From Saprospiraceae bacterium (GTDB taxonomy: Bacteria; Bacteroidota; Bacteroidia; Chitinophagales; Saprospiraceae): 19,080 nt of DNA. The position numbers were made by a program, and so were the translations under genes. Positions 6,021 through 13,253 of the stretch are shown here, in pieces (position 1 is the first letter of the stretch; every line of letters starts with the position of its first letter). Below the pieces are notes generated by a model. It saw nothing but the letters and a program-made list of their open reading frames with translations. It did no database searches and had not been told where the DNA came from. The stretch is from assembly GCA_020849825.1 (NCBI GenBank), contig JADZFP010000063.1:1-19080 (forward strand), read 5' to 3'.

Positions 6021-7358
6021 ATGTCTTTCTCCAGCGCCCTCACCCTCCGCGTCGTTTCGCTGGCCTTGCTGATCGCTTTGGCGGCGGTGGCATGGGTCGG
6101 ACTTGAACAGCGCTGGCTGGCTGTATTTCCGCTGCTGGGAGCGGTTGTGATGACGTTTGGATTGATACGGTATGTCAATGATACCAACCGGCGGCTGGCG
6201 CGTTTTTTCGAAAGTGTGCGTTATTCCGATTTTGCCATCCGTTTTGCTTCGGGCAAGGAAAAAGGCGATTCATTTGAAGCCGTCAACCGGCAGTTCAACG
6301 AGGTCCTGGAGGCTTTTCGCCAGACGCGGGCCGAGAAAGAGGCCAACCTGCTTTTTTTAAATACTATCGTGCAACACCTGGGCACCGGGGTGCTGGCGTT
6401 CGACCGGCAGAACAACATCCTGCTGTCGAACAACACGGCCTTTCAGACGCTTGGGGTATACCGCCTGCATCATTTGCACGAACTGCCGCCCCGGCATTCC
6501 GCTTTGCAGGAGTTTGCCCAAAACCTCACGTCCAAAGGAAAAATACTTTACCAACCCGAACCCGGCCGCCAATTGGCCGTGCAGGGCGTGGCGCTCAACC
6601 TGCAAGGCAGGGCGGTACGGCTGCTTACCCTGCAAAATATCCACCCAGAACTACAGCGCAAGGAACTCGACGCCTGGCGCGACCTCACCCGGGTGCTGCG
6701 CCACGAAATCATGAACTCCGTGACGCCCATTGTGTCGCTGGTGGAAACCATGCAGGATATTTTGCCGCACGACGAACAGGCGGCCGTGCCCTCCCGAAGC
6801 GATCTCGCCGACCTGGCCGAAGCCCTGGACGTAGTGGGCTCCCGCAGCCGCGCCCTGATGGATTTTGTGCAAGCTTACCGCAGTTTTTCCGCGATTCCCG
6901 AACCCAAACCCGAACCAATCGCCGCCCGCCGATTGCTCGATCATGTCGTGCAACTGTCGAACGCCAACCAACGCACAGATGCCAGTATACACCTCGAAGC
7001 ATTCGTGGCGCCGGAGGAACTGGTCATCCAGGCCGATGCCGGCCAGATCGAAATGGTGCTGCTCAACCTGGTCAAAAACGCCCGTGAGGCCTTCCAGCAA
7101 AGCGAACAAACCGACAAACGCATCACCCTGCGCGCCGGCGCCGACGACAAGGGCAGAGCTTTTATCGAAGTGGAAGACAACGGACCCGGTATCGCCCCCG
7201 AGCTGCTCGACGAGATTTTTATCCCCTTCTTTACCACCAAAGCAACCGGTACGGGCGTGGGACTCAGCATTTCCCGACAAATCATGCAACTGCATGGCGG
7301 CGACGTGCGGGTGAGCTCAACCGTGGGGACAGGCACGCGGTTCGTGCTGGCGTTTTGA
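6021..7358 (+). CDS. membrane sensor histidine kinase (NtrY/AtoS-like)
   Basis: A 445-residue kinase. Two hydrophobic segments (about 8-27 and 32-51) form a hairpin anchor with almost no periplasmic loop, so the signal is probably sensed in the membrane or cytoplasm. A HAMP-like/linker helix (about 55-110) is followed by a PAS-like domain (about 112-210). The dimerisation box RVLRHEIMNSVTPIVSL carries the phospho-acceptor H228. The ATPase domain has the N-box LLNLVKNAREAF (N353), G1 DNGPG (386-390), the F-box FFTTK (403-407) and G2 GTGVGLS (410-416). All catalytic boxes are intact. It lies in the same direction as the sigma54 regulator and is almost certainly its cognate kinase. The intervening 302 bp are repeats that end 2 nt before the ATG, and there is no Shine-Dalgarno sequence. 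Confidence 0.94.
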   Translation: MSFSSALTLRVVSLALLIALAAVAWVGLEQRWLAVFPLLGAVVMTFGLIRYVNDTNRRLARFFESVRYSDFAIRFASGKEKGDSFEAVNRQFNEVLEAFRQTRAEKEANLLFLNTIVQHLGTGVLAFDRQNNILLSNNTAFQTLGVYRLHHLHELPPRHSALQEFAQNLTSKGKILYQPEPGRQLAVQGVALNLQGRAVRLLTLQNIHPELQRKELDAWRDLTRVLRHEIMNSVTPIVSLVETMQDILPHDEQAAVPSRSDLADLAEALDVVGSRSRALMDFVQAYRSFSAIPEPKPEPIAARRLLDHVVQLSNANQRTDASIHLEAFVAPEELVIQADAGQIEMVLLNLVKNAREAFQQSEQTDKRITLRAGADDKGRAFIEVEDNGPGIAPELLDEIFIPFFTTKATGTGVGLSISRQIMQLHGGDVRVSSTVGTGTRFVLAF

Positions 7359-7464
7359 ATTGGTGAATTGGTGAATTGGTGAATTGGTGAATTGGTGAAT
7401 TGGTGAATTGGTGAATTGGTGAATTGGTGAATTGGTGAATTGGTGAATTGGTGAATTGGTGAAT
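7357..7464 (+). repeat. 13 x GAATTGGT tandem array
   Basis: Thirteen perfect copies of the octamer GAATTGGT run from 7357 to 7460, followed by a partial GAAT. The array begins inside the TGA stop of the kinase gene and ends 64 bp before the next start codon. The copies are identical, which indicates recent slippage or strong homogenisation. Unit-number change would not alter the kinase because the stop codon is formed at the left border. Confidence 0.95.
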
Positions 7465-7528
7465 ATCAGAATTTTCAGAAATTTTTGAAACATATTAGGA
7501 GGCGTGTTGTTTTTTTAAAAAAACTGAC

Positions 7529-9043
7529 ATGAAAATCTCGTTTTTCCTCCCCGGCGCGGCTGCTTTGCAGGATTTTTTGACAAAAGAAAAAGTACGCCCG
7601 TTCACTTATACGGCCGTCGGTCATACCCGCGACGCCGCCATCCGGGTACCCGGTTTCGACCACGATGCACAGCGTGTGGCGGTAGGCCGGGGCGACGCCG
7701 ATTTCGAGCGGGCCAAACTGGCCCTTCGTTCGTGGGTACATTTTCCGGCTTCCTGGACGCGCATTTTGCCCGCTGCCGCCCCGATCGGAGAAGGCGATAC
7801 GATTGCTATGTTGTTCCGCATGTTTGGTTTGTGGTGGCACAACTCCTGCCGGATCGTGTACGTGATCGACGAGCCCGACCGCTTTGGTTTTGCTTACGGC
7901 ACCCTGCCTGCTCACATCGAACGCGGGGAAGAGATTTTTCTGGTTACCCAATCGCCCGACGGCACGGTTTGGTACGAATTGCGGGCTTTTTCGCGGCCGC
8001 GCGCCCTGCTGGCCCGCCTGGGATACCCGGTAGTGCGGCTTTTACAGGAGAAATTCCGGCAGGATTCGGCGGCAGCAGTGCGGGCTTTTGTTGGGCGCCC
8101 CCTGGGCCGGCCTGCCGAACCGTTTTTCACCCCCGACGGCTGGATTTTCCGCTTGTTGCTGACGATTTTGTCCTTCGTGTTGCTCTGGCCGGGCAGCGTG
8201 ATGGGGCACGATTATGGCAATTTGCCGCTGGCTGCCGCTTTTCTGGCGGTTACGCCGGCGGTGTTGCTGCTGGCCGCCCGGCACTATCCGGGTCTTCGCC
8301 CCGCATTTCGGCCTTTGTGGCCGGGGCTGCTGCCCGCGGGCCTGCTCGCCACGCTGGCCCTCGCCTGGCCGGTTGGCTGGGAGGCTTCCCTGCTGACACT
8401 GCCCTGGATGGCGATCTGCGTTGGGGTAGCCGGTATCGGACTTCGGTTTTTGTGGCAAAACCGCCTCGAAGCGGGCCATACCGCCCTGGGAGCCGGGCTG
8501 CTGTTTTTGGCCGTGGGTGGTATTTCAGCGTTTGCCGAACGCGCCGGTTTGAGCATTTTTGGCTTCGGCGCCGACCTCATCCGGCTGACGGCCCTGCATT
8601 TTCATTTTGCCGGACTGGCATTTACGGTTTTGATTGCGCTCAACACGCGGGTTTTCCCCGGCCGCTGGTCGCGCCTGACCGCCTGGGCGGTTGTGCTGGG
8701 CGTGCCGGTCACGGCGATAGGGATTACCGCTACCCAGTTGCAATGGGGGCCATTTACAGAAACTTTTGCCGCGGCCTGGATGGCTTTGTCGGCATTGTCG
8801 GGTGGATTGATCTGGACGGTGACCGGCGCCCGACGGCGCAACGGATGGCTGGTAGCGGCAGGTTTAGTATTGGCCGCGAGTATGGTGTTGGCGCTAGGCT
8901 ACGGGCTCAGGGTACTGTGGCCGGAGTGGGCCTTGTCGCTCGACTGGATGCGGGCTTTGCACGGGAGTTTGAACGGACTGGTAGCCGTGCCGCTCGCCTT
9001 GTTGGGTTTTTGGTGGTTGGGCGTCGACTCAACCCGCGTTTGA
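7529..9043 (+). CDS. DUF1990-YndJ fusion membrane protein
   Basis: A 504-residue two-part protein. Residues about 8-185 match DUF1990, recognisable by FPASWTRILP, the NSCRIVYVIDE strand, FGFAYGTLPAHIERGEEIF and SRPRALLARLGYPVVR. From about 206 to 498 there are roughly nine to ten hydrophobic helices of the YndJ type, including LTALHFHFAG (353-362) and MRALHGSLNGL (474-484). The histidines in these membrane segments are noteworthy. Neither domain has an established biochemical function. The fusion implies that the soluble domain works at the cytoplasmic face of the membrane part. It stands alone between the GAATTGGT array and a convergent lipoprotein gene. The ATG at 7529 gives a full-length DUF1990. 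Confidence 0.85.
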   Translation: MKISFFLPGAAALQDFLTKEKVRPFTYTAVGHTRDAAIRVPGFDHDAQRVAVGRGDADFERAKLALRSWVHFPASWTRILPAAAPIGEGDTIAMLFRMFGLWWHNSCRIVYVIDEPDRFGFAYGTLPAHIERGEEIFLVTQSPDGTVWYELRAFSRPRALLARLGYPVVRLLQEKFRQDSAAAVRAFVGRPLGRPAEPFFTPDGWIFRLLLTILSFVLLWPGSVMGHDYGNLPLAAAFLAVTPAVLLLAARHYPGLRPAFRPLWPGLLPAGLLATLALAWPVGWEASLLTLPWMAICVGVAGIGLRFLWQNRLEAGHTALGAGLLFLAVGGISAFAERAGLSIFGFGADLIRLTALHFHFAGLAFTVLIALNTRVFPGRWSRLTAWAVVLGVPVTAIGITATQLQWGPFTETFAAAWMALSALSGGLIWTVTGARRRNGWLVAAGLVLAASMVLALGYGLRVLWPEWALSLDWMRALHGSLNGLVAVPLALLGFWWLGVDSTRV

Positions 9044-9059
9044 CAAGCTGTCAACGCGG
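9034..9059. terminator. shared convergent hairpin holding both stop codons
   Basis: CCGCGTT (9034-9040) pairs with AACGCGG (9053-9059) and GACA (9042-9045) pairs with TGTC (9049-9052), with one bulged T and a 3-nt loop. The TGA of the DUF1990-YndJ gene (9041-9043) and the TGA of the opposing lipoprotein gene (9053-9051) both lie inside it. There is no T-run on either side, so it is at best a weak bidirectional terminator or an mRNA 3' end stabiliser. Confidence 0.35.
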
Positions 9060-9725
9060 AAGTCCGCGGCAATAGTTCCAGATGGTGGAGTCGTTCTGAT
9101 AGCTTAATGTGTACCACACGAATTCCTGAGCAACCGGAAGGTAATAGCCCATTCCCTGAATGTTGGAGAACTCGTTTATATCATTGAAAACAGTAAAGAC
9201 GCCGCTGAAATAGGGGGAGGCATTGACCCAAACGGACAAAAAACTGGCCGGATCCAGATTGATGGTCCCGGCTACCCGGACAGAGTCCCAACTTACGGTA
9301 TCGTTGCCAACCATTACGATTTTATTACAACCAAAATCATATTCGCCGACCAGCGTGTCCCGGAAGTCGTATGCCTTGTCTACATCACTGATTGTCAGAT
9401 GGTTTGTCGTGTTTTCAGTTATATTAACGGTTCCTTCCCATCGTCCGAGTTGCTGGTTTTCCAAAACAAGCAATGCATGCCAGGGCTGTTCTCCGCTCCC
9501 GGCATCGATATTGATGCAACCATCGGCGCCGATAGCAAGATTAGTCATGCGGTTTTGTTCCTGATTGGCAACACCGGGCGAACCGAGGGAGAAAAAGGAA
9601 CCCGAACGAACAAAACTGGCCGAAGTCCGGTTCTCGACACAAAGCTGGGTCGGGCGCTCTTTATCACACGACGTAACGATGAATAAAGCAAAAGAAAAGG
9701 CGAGAAAAACGGTGAACAGGCGCAT
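9051..9725 (-). CDS. hypothetical lipoprotein
   Basis: A 224-residue protein with a lipoprotein signal peptide: MRLFTVFLAFSFALFIVTSC, where C20 is the predicted lipidated cysteine and is followed by DKE. The mature part is rich in Asn, Thr, Ser and aromatics with alternating hydrophobic strands, suggesting a beta-sandwich. I do not recognise a family. Other cysteines (in QLCVEN, DGCINI, FGCNKI and NYCRG) could form disulfides outside the cytoplasm. It is convergent with the DUF1990-YndJ gene (7 bp between stops) and is transcribed alone. The acidic/basic residues just after the cysteine are loosely like Bacteroidota surface-lipoprotein export signals, but the match is too weak to assign surface location. 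Confidence 0.8.
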   Translation of the reverse strand: MRLFTVFLAFSFALFIVTSCDKERPTQLCVENRTSASFVRSGSFFSLGSPGVANQEQNRMTNLAIGADGCINIDAGSGEQPWHALLVLENQQLGRWEGTVNITENTTNHLTISDVDKAYDFRDTLVGEYDFGCNKIVMVGNDTVSWDSVRVAGTINLDPASFLSVWVNASPYFSGVFTVFNDINEFSNIQGMGYYLPVAQEFVWYTLSYQNDSTIWNYCRGLPR

Positions 9726-9857
9726 AATCAGTAGTGATTTTTTCCCAAAGGTTAAAAAAATGGCGGTGGTAGCCAGCCGACATTTAATGATAACCGCCCC
9801 AAAAAGTTTTCTTTTTCAGGCAGCAAAATAGATTTTCATGGCATCTGGCAAAGCGCG

Positions 9858-9876
9858 TACCTTCGGGGATTCCCCG
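9858..9876 (+). promoter_or_regulatory. possible -7 element with adjacent palindrome upstream of the sigma factor gene
   Basis: TACCTTCG (9858-9865) differs by one base from the Bacteroidota -7 consensus TANNTTTG. Overlapping it is CGGGG-ATT-CCCCG (9864-9876), a perfect 5-bp inverted repeat that could be an operator or a leader hairpin. The -33 half is poor (TTTC about 20 nt upstream), so the promoter call is weak. Confidence 0.25.
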
Positions 9877-9917
9877 CGAAGCCAGCCCATTGGATAATTA
9901 TCGATCCCTAATCCGTT

Positions 9918-10448
9918 TTGACCGAAACAGAACTCATCCAAGGTTGTCTGCGCGGGTCGGCGCAGTGTCAGCGACAGTTGTACGAGCAATTCGCCGGCAA
10001 GATGTACGCCGTGTGCCTGCGTTATGCGCGCTCGCCATCGGATGCGGCAGACATTTTGCAGGAGGGTTTCGTCAAGGTCTTTACCAAACTGGGGCAGTTC
10101 CAGTTTCAGGGATCTTTCGAGGGCTGGATACGGCGCATCATGGTCAATACGGCTTTGCGCACCTACCAGCGCCAGCGCTTCGATCATGAATCTTCCGGGT
10201 ACGAGCGCCTGCCGGAACATCCGGTCGAGCCGGACGCACTGTCGAGCCTTTCCGAGGCCGAACTGCTGCGCCTGATCGCCCGGCTCCCCGACGGGTATCG
10301 CGTGGTGTTCAACCTGGTGGCCATCGAGGGCTTTTCACACGCAGAAGCCGCCGAAATGCTCAACATCCAGGAAAGCACCTCCCGCTCCCAACTAACCAAA
10401 GCGCGCCGCTGGCTGGTGGAGCAACTGGAAAAGATACAATTGAGATGA
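9918..10448 (+). CDS. ECF-type RNA polymerase sigma factor
   Basis: A 176-residue ECF sigma factor. Region 2 (about 8-88) includes the core-binding DILQEGFVKVFTKLGQF and the -10-reading SFEGWIRRIMVNTALRTYQR. Region 4 (about 113-170) includes LPDGYRVVFNLVAIEGFSHA and the helix-turn-helix IQESTSRSQLTKARRWL. A TTG at 9918 must be the start: an in-frame TAA lies at 9909-9911 and the next Met is residue 29, inside region 2. The resulting N-terminus MTETELIQGCLRG matches the family. It directs transcription of a regulon held off by the adjacent membrane protein. It is the first gene of an apparent operon with the anti-sigma-like protein (136 bp downstream) and a lipoprotein. Confidence 0.93.
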   Translation: MTETELIQGCLRGSAQCQRQLYEQFAGKMYAVCLRYARSPSDAADILQEGFVKVFTKLGQFQFQGSFEGWIRRIMVNTALRTYQRQRFDHESSGYERLPEHPVEPDALSSLSEAELLRLIARLPDGYRVVFNLVAIEGFSHAEAAEMLNIQESTSRSQLTKARRWLVEQLEKIQLR

Positions 10449-10578
10449 AGGTTGATATGGGTTGATAAGGTTTATAAGGGTTTATAAAAAGGGGAGTTGA
10501 TACTCTCAGCCTGAGTAAATGTTATCTTCAAAAAACTCATACACCTTATCAACCTCATCAACCTTATCAACCTTTTTT
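10448..10578 (+). repeat. TTATCAACC inverted repeats with T-run, candidate attenuator
   Basis: The sigma/anti-sigma gap begins with phased decamers (GGTTGATATGG, GGTTGATAAGG, TTTATAAGGG) and ends with CACCTTATCAACCTCATCAACCTTATCAACC followed by TTTTTT (10573-10578). GGTTGATAAGG (10460-10470) is perfectly complementary to CCTTATCAACC (10562-10572), and alternative pairings exist. Because the T-run follows the stem directly and stops 6 nt before the next ATG, the RNA could form a long-loop intrinsic terminator or a structure that masks translation. No RNA-level evidence is available. Confidence 0.4.
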
Positions 10579-10584
10579 AAAAAA

Positions 10585-11958
10585 ATGCAACAATCAGATA
10601 TTGACCGGCTCCTTCGGGAGCGCCTGCACAATGCCGAGGTGGCCCCTCCGGCTTTTGTGTGGCCCAACGTCGAGCGCGAACTGCGCCGGCGCCGGCGGCG
10701 TATTTTGTTCTTTTGGCTGACGGGGGCATCCGTACTGTTGGGTGCTGCTGTTTTGTACTGGTCGCTGATTCCCCAGGGCCCGGAAGCGCCCCTGGCGCAA
10801 ACGGGGCAGCCGACCGAATTCCAAACGCCGGTCCTGCGACCCGCTGCAAGCATGCCCTGGGCAACAGCAGAAAATCAAGCGACTGAAAACCCCTCCCATG
10901 CCGCCGCCCCTGATCGGGATGAAGCCGCGGCGGCCAGTCAATCATCCGGTCTGGCTCGTCCAGCCAAATCGACCGCGTATTCCCGCGCTGCGACAACGCA
11001 GCCGATTCCTCCGGCAGTGGCGCCGCTGTTGCCCGCGGCCGTGCCAGCAACTGCTACCCCGGCCGTTCCTGTCTCGGACGGCGCCGAAGAATCTACTCCG
11101 CCCGTCGCGACCGCCCCGCCATTGGCCCGGCTGCCTTTCAGTCCGGCAGCTTTGTCGGAGCAATATTCACTGCCCGCCATTGCGCCGCCGCCGCCCTCCA
11201 AAAAGCGGCGCGCGCGGCGCAATTGTTATGATTTTGAAAAGAAACCCAACGTCTGGATGATCGACGCCTACGCCGGACCGTCGCTGGCCCGAAAAACCCT
11301 GCGCGCCGATGCCGACAACCAGCCGTACCTCAACCGGCGGTTCGATACGGAGCGCCGCGACTGGGCGTACAATGCGGGCATACGCGCTTCCTGGCTGTTC
11401 AACAAAAACTTTTTGGTGCGCAGCGGATTGCATTACGACCAGTTTACCGAAGTGTTTGAATACGTGAACCCCGACGATATCCGCTATTTGGTAGAATACC
11501 GCACCGAGATCGTCAACGGTCAGCCGGTCACGATCGCCGATACCCTGGATGTCGATTTTGGTGAAAGCTACGTGAAGACGTTCAACCGTTTCGGCCTGCT
11601 CGACATCCCTCTGGTGGCCGGTGTGGAATGGCGGCAAGGCAACGGCGGCGTTGCGCTCAATGCGGGCGTGTCGGTCAATGTGTTGTTTTGGAAACAAGGC
11701 AAGATCATGGCCCCCGGCGCCGACATTCCGGCGTCGTTTACCCCCGCCGACGAAAGCCTCGATGTGTTCCGTACGAGAGTAGGGCTGAGCGCCACCGGCA
11801 GCGCCCAGTTTTTTTACCATTTGCGCCCCACCTTGCGGGTATTTGCAGAGCCATACTACCGCCACATCCTGAAACCCGTCAACCAGGCCAGTCACCCCGT
11901 AGAACAACGTTACGGGATTGGCGGCGTCCGGTTTGGGGTAACCAAAATCCTGGATTGA
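10585..11958 (+). CDS. envelope-spanning anti-sigma-like protein with C-terminal outer-membrane beta-barrel
   Basis: A 457-residue protein with unusual topology. Residues 1-39 form a short head (DRLLRERLHNAEVAPPAFVW, then an Arg tract) typical of Bacteroidota partner proteins of ECF sigmas. Residues 40-62 are one hydrophobic helix. Residues about 63-210 are an Ala/Pro-rich low-complexity linker. From about 222 to 457 there are alternating strands ending in YGIGGVRFGVTKILD, with RFGLLDIPLVAGVEW as in PorT-like outer-membrane barrels. The layout matches the dual-membrane-spanning anti-sigma factors (Dma) described in Bacteroides thetaiotaomicron: head bound to sigma, linker across the periplasm, barrel sensing the outer membrane. 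The ATG at 10585 is preferred to one 22 codons upstream, which would translate the repeats. The gene follows its presumed sigma partner. Function is inferred from architecture and position. Confidence 0.85.
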   Translation: MQQSDIDRLLRERLHNAEVAPPAFVWPNVERELRRRRRRILFFWLTGASVLLGAAVLYWSLIPQGPEAPLAQTGQPTEFQTPVLRPAASMPWATAENQATENPSHAAAPDRDEAAAASQSSGLARPAKSTAYSRAATTQPIPPAVAPLLPAAVPATATPAVPVSDGAEESTPPVATAPPLARLPFSPAALSEQYSLPAIAPPPPSKKRRARRNCYDFEKKPNVWMIDAYAGPSLARKTLRADADNQPYLNRRFDTERRDWAYNAGIRASWLFNKNFLVRSGLHYDQFTEVFEYVNPDDIRYLVEYRTEIVNGQPVTIADTLDVDFGESYVKTFNRFGLLDIPLVAGVEWRQGNGGVALNAGVSVNVLFWKQGKIMAPGADIPASFTPADESLDVFRTRVGLSATGSAQFFYHLRPTLRVFAEPYYRHILKPVNQASHPVEQRYGIGGVRFGVTKILD

Positions 11959-12080
11959 CCCCTTTTTGACAAACTTAACCTTAATTTTTTCTCGCGTACA
12001 GGCAGCGATACACCCGTTACCGCGAATCTTGTCCGCAAATAAGTCACCTGAATATTTACCTATCTGAACCAGAATTGACC

Positions 12081-13046
12081 ATGCGACGCCTTGTATTTTA
12101 CGCATTACTAAGCACCCTGATCAGCGTGTGGGGCTGCCGGAAAGATGTGGAGACATTCCGCCCCTACGGCAGTTCCATCGCGGACATCGATCTGTTGCTC
12201 GGCCAACTGCCCGACGCCTCGTCGGTGACGGTATTTAATTTTCCGGCTGGACTGGCAACCGACTCCGTGCTGAGCACGCCCAACGGAATCCGTGTTCACC
12301 TGACCGACGTCGACCAACTGTTCGTCAGGGCAGGCGACGGAGCGCCCGTTGCGTTGAGCAATTGCGGCGCCATCCAGATCGAAGTCACGGAAGCTTTCCG
12401 TCCCGGTGATATTTTGGGCCGAAAACTGAGCACTGCCACAACCAGCCAAACCTTGCTGGAAAGCGGCGGAATCGTGCGGGTACGAGCATTTTGCAGCGGT
12501 CAGCCCCTCGAACTTGCAGCCGACAGAACCCTGAAAATCCAGATTACGACGGCCCAGGATGCCTTACAGCCCGACATGAAAGTTTACAACGCTGTGTTCA
12601 ACCCCGACCAAAGCTTTGCCGGGTGGACCGACAGCGGACAGGAAGTGTACTGGGCGGGTTGGCCTACGCCCCAAGGCCAGAAAGTAGGGTACGAACTGAT
12701 CGTTCAAAACCTGGGCTGGGTCAACTGCGGCAAGGGAATCGACGAACAAAGCACGGCATTCTGTGTTTCCCTTCCTATTGCTTACGATATCGAGAACACC
12801 CAGGTGTTTGCCGTGTTTAAAGGACGCAGAACCGTGCATGCCATGGCGTACGATGTAAATCAGGAGGCTTTCTGTTTGCCCGATGCGCCCATAGGTTACC
12901 TGGTTCAGGTGGTGACGGTTTCAAAAGCAGGAAACCGTTATTGGCTGGGAAGCAAGGAAACTGAAATCGGCAACAACGCCACGATTTCATTTAGCCCCGA
13001 AGAAACGACGCAAGATGCCGTTTTGGCATTTTTAAAGTCTTTGTAA
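12081..13046 (+). CDS. lipoprotein with ZU5-like beta domain, hypothetical
   Basis: A 321-residue protein with a lipoprotein signal MRRLVFYALLSTLISVWGC (lipidated C19). Residues about 60-158 resemble the ZU5-like domain common in Bacteroidota lipoproteins. The points of resemblance are a strand NGIRVHL where those proteins have an IPANAF-type strand, then AIQIEVTEAFRPGDIL, the TTSQTLLESGGIVRVRA motif and QPLELAADRTLKIQI. The C-terminal half has paired cysteines (NCGKG, FCVSL, FCLPD) and looks all-beta. It lies 122 bp after the barrel/anti-sigma gene on the same strand and is followed by a strong terminator, so it is probably the last gene of the sigma operon. It may be an envelope component controlled by the sigma factor. 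The start is the ATG at 12081. An in-frame TTG two codons upstream is less likely. Confidence 0.82.
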   Translation: MRRLVFYALLSTLISVWGCRKDVETFRPYGSSIADIDLLLGQLPDASSVTVFNFPAGLATDSVLSTPNGIRVHLTDVDQLFVRAGDGAPVALSNCGAIQIEVTEAFRPGDILGRKLSTATTSQTLLESGGIVRVRAFCSGQPLELAADRTLKIQITTAQDALQPDMKVYNAVFNPDQSFAGWTDSGQEVYWAGWPTPQGQKVGYELIVQNLGWVNCGKGIDEQSTAFCVSLPIAYDIENTQVFAVFKGRRTVHAMAYDVNQEAFCLPDAPIGYLVQVVTVSKAGNRYWLGSKETEIGNNATISFSPEETTQDAVLAFLKSL

Positions 13047-13054
13047 CCAACTTA

Positions 13055-13072
13055 GACGCAAGACTTTGCGTC
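13055..13072 (+). other. stem-loop just after the lipoprotein gene
   Basis: GACGCAA-GACT-TTGCGTC forms a perfect 7-bp stem with a 4-nt loop. It has no T-run and precedes the stronger terminator by about 40 bp. It may protect the 3' end of the mRNA. Confidence 0.3.
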
Positions 13073-13110
13073 ATGAAGATATTGATACCCGTGTTTAGTA
13101 ATTTCGTAGC

Positions 13111-13150
13111 AGCCGAGTCGGAAAAGACCGATTCGGCTTTTTATTTTTTT
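13111..13150 (+). terminator. intrinsic terminator of the sigma factor operon
   Basis: GCCGAGTCGG (13112-13121) pairs with CCGATTCGGC (13128-13137), 10 bp with one G-U pair. The loop is AAAAGA and the stem is followed by TTTTTATTTTTTTT. This is a textbook rho-independent terminator downstream of the lipoprotein gene. Confidence 0.85.
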
Positions 13151-13169
13151 TCGTCACCGGACAAGGGCT

Positions 13170-13200
13170 TTTGATTGTCGTCTTTTTTTAAACAAATTTG
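13170..13200 (+). promoter_or_regulatory. Bacteroidota-type promoter of apaG (-33/-7)
   Basis: TTTG (13170-13173), a 19-bp spacer, then CAAATTTG (13193-13200). The Bacteroidota consensus is TTTG-N19-TANNTTTG, so this differs at one informative position with exact spacing. Transcription would start near 13207, giving a leader of about 47 nt before the apaG ATG. Confidence 0.5.
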
Positions 13201-13253
13201 CCCTTGGATTTTGTTTTAGGTCTGATAGCTGCCGCGTTCAAACTATTTGCTGC

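Noticed and set aside
7357..7464. Origin iterons or CRISPR-like repeats
   Set aside because: The octamers are contiguous and identical, with no spacer, no AT-rich unwinding region and no replication gene nearby.
7732..9075. Alternative plus-strand frame overlapping the DUF1990-YndJ gene
   Set aside because: The frame at 7529-9043 carries the conserved DUF1990 blocks and membrane helices; the other does not.
11167..12105. Minus-strand open frame opposite the anti-sigma-like gene
   Set aside because: It shows no domain signal and is antisense to a coherent membrane/barrel protein.
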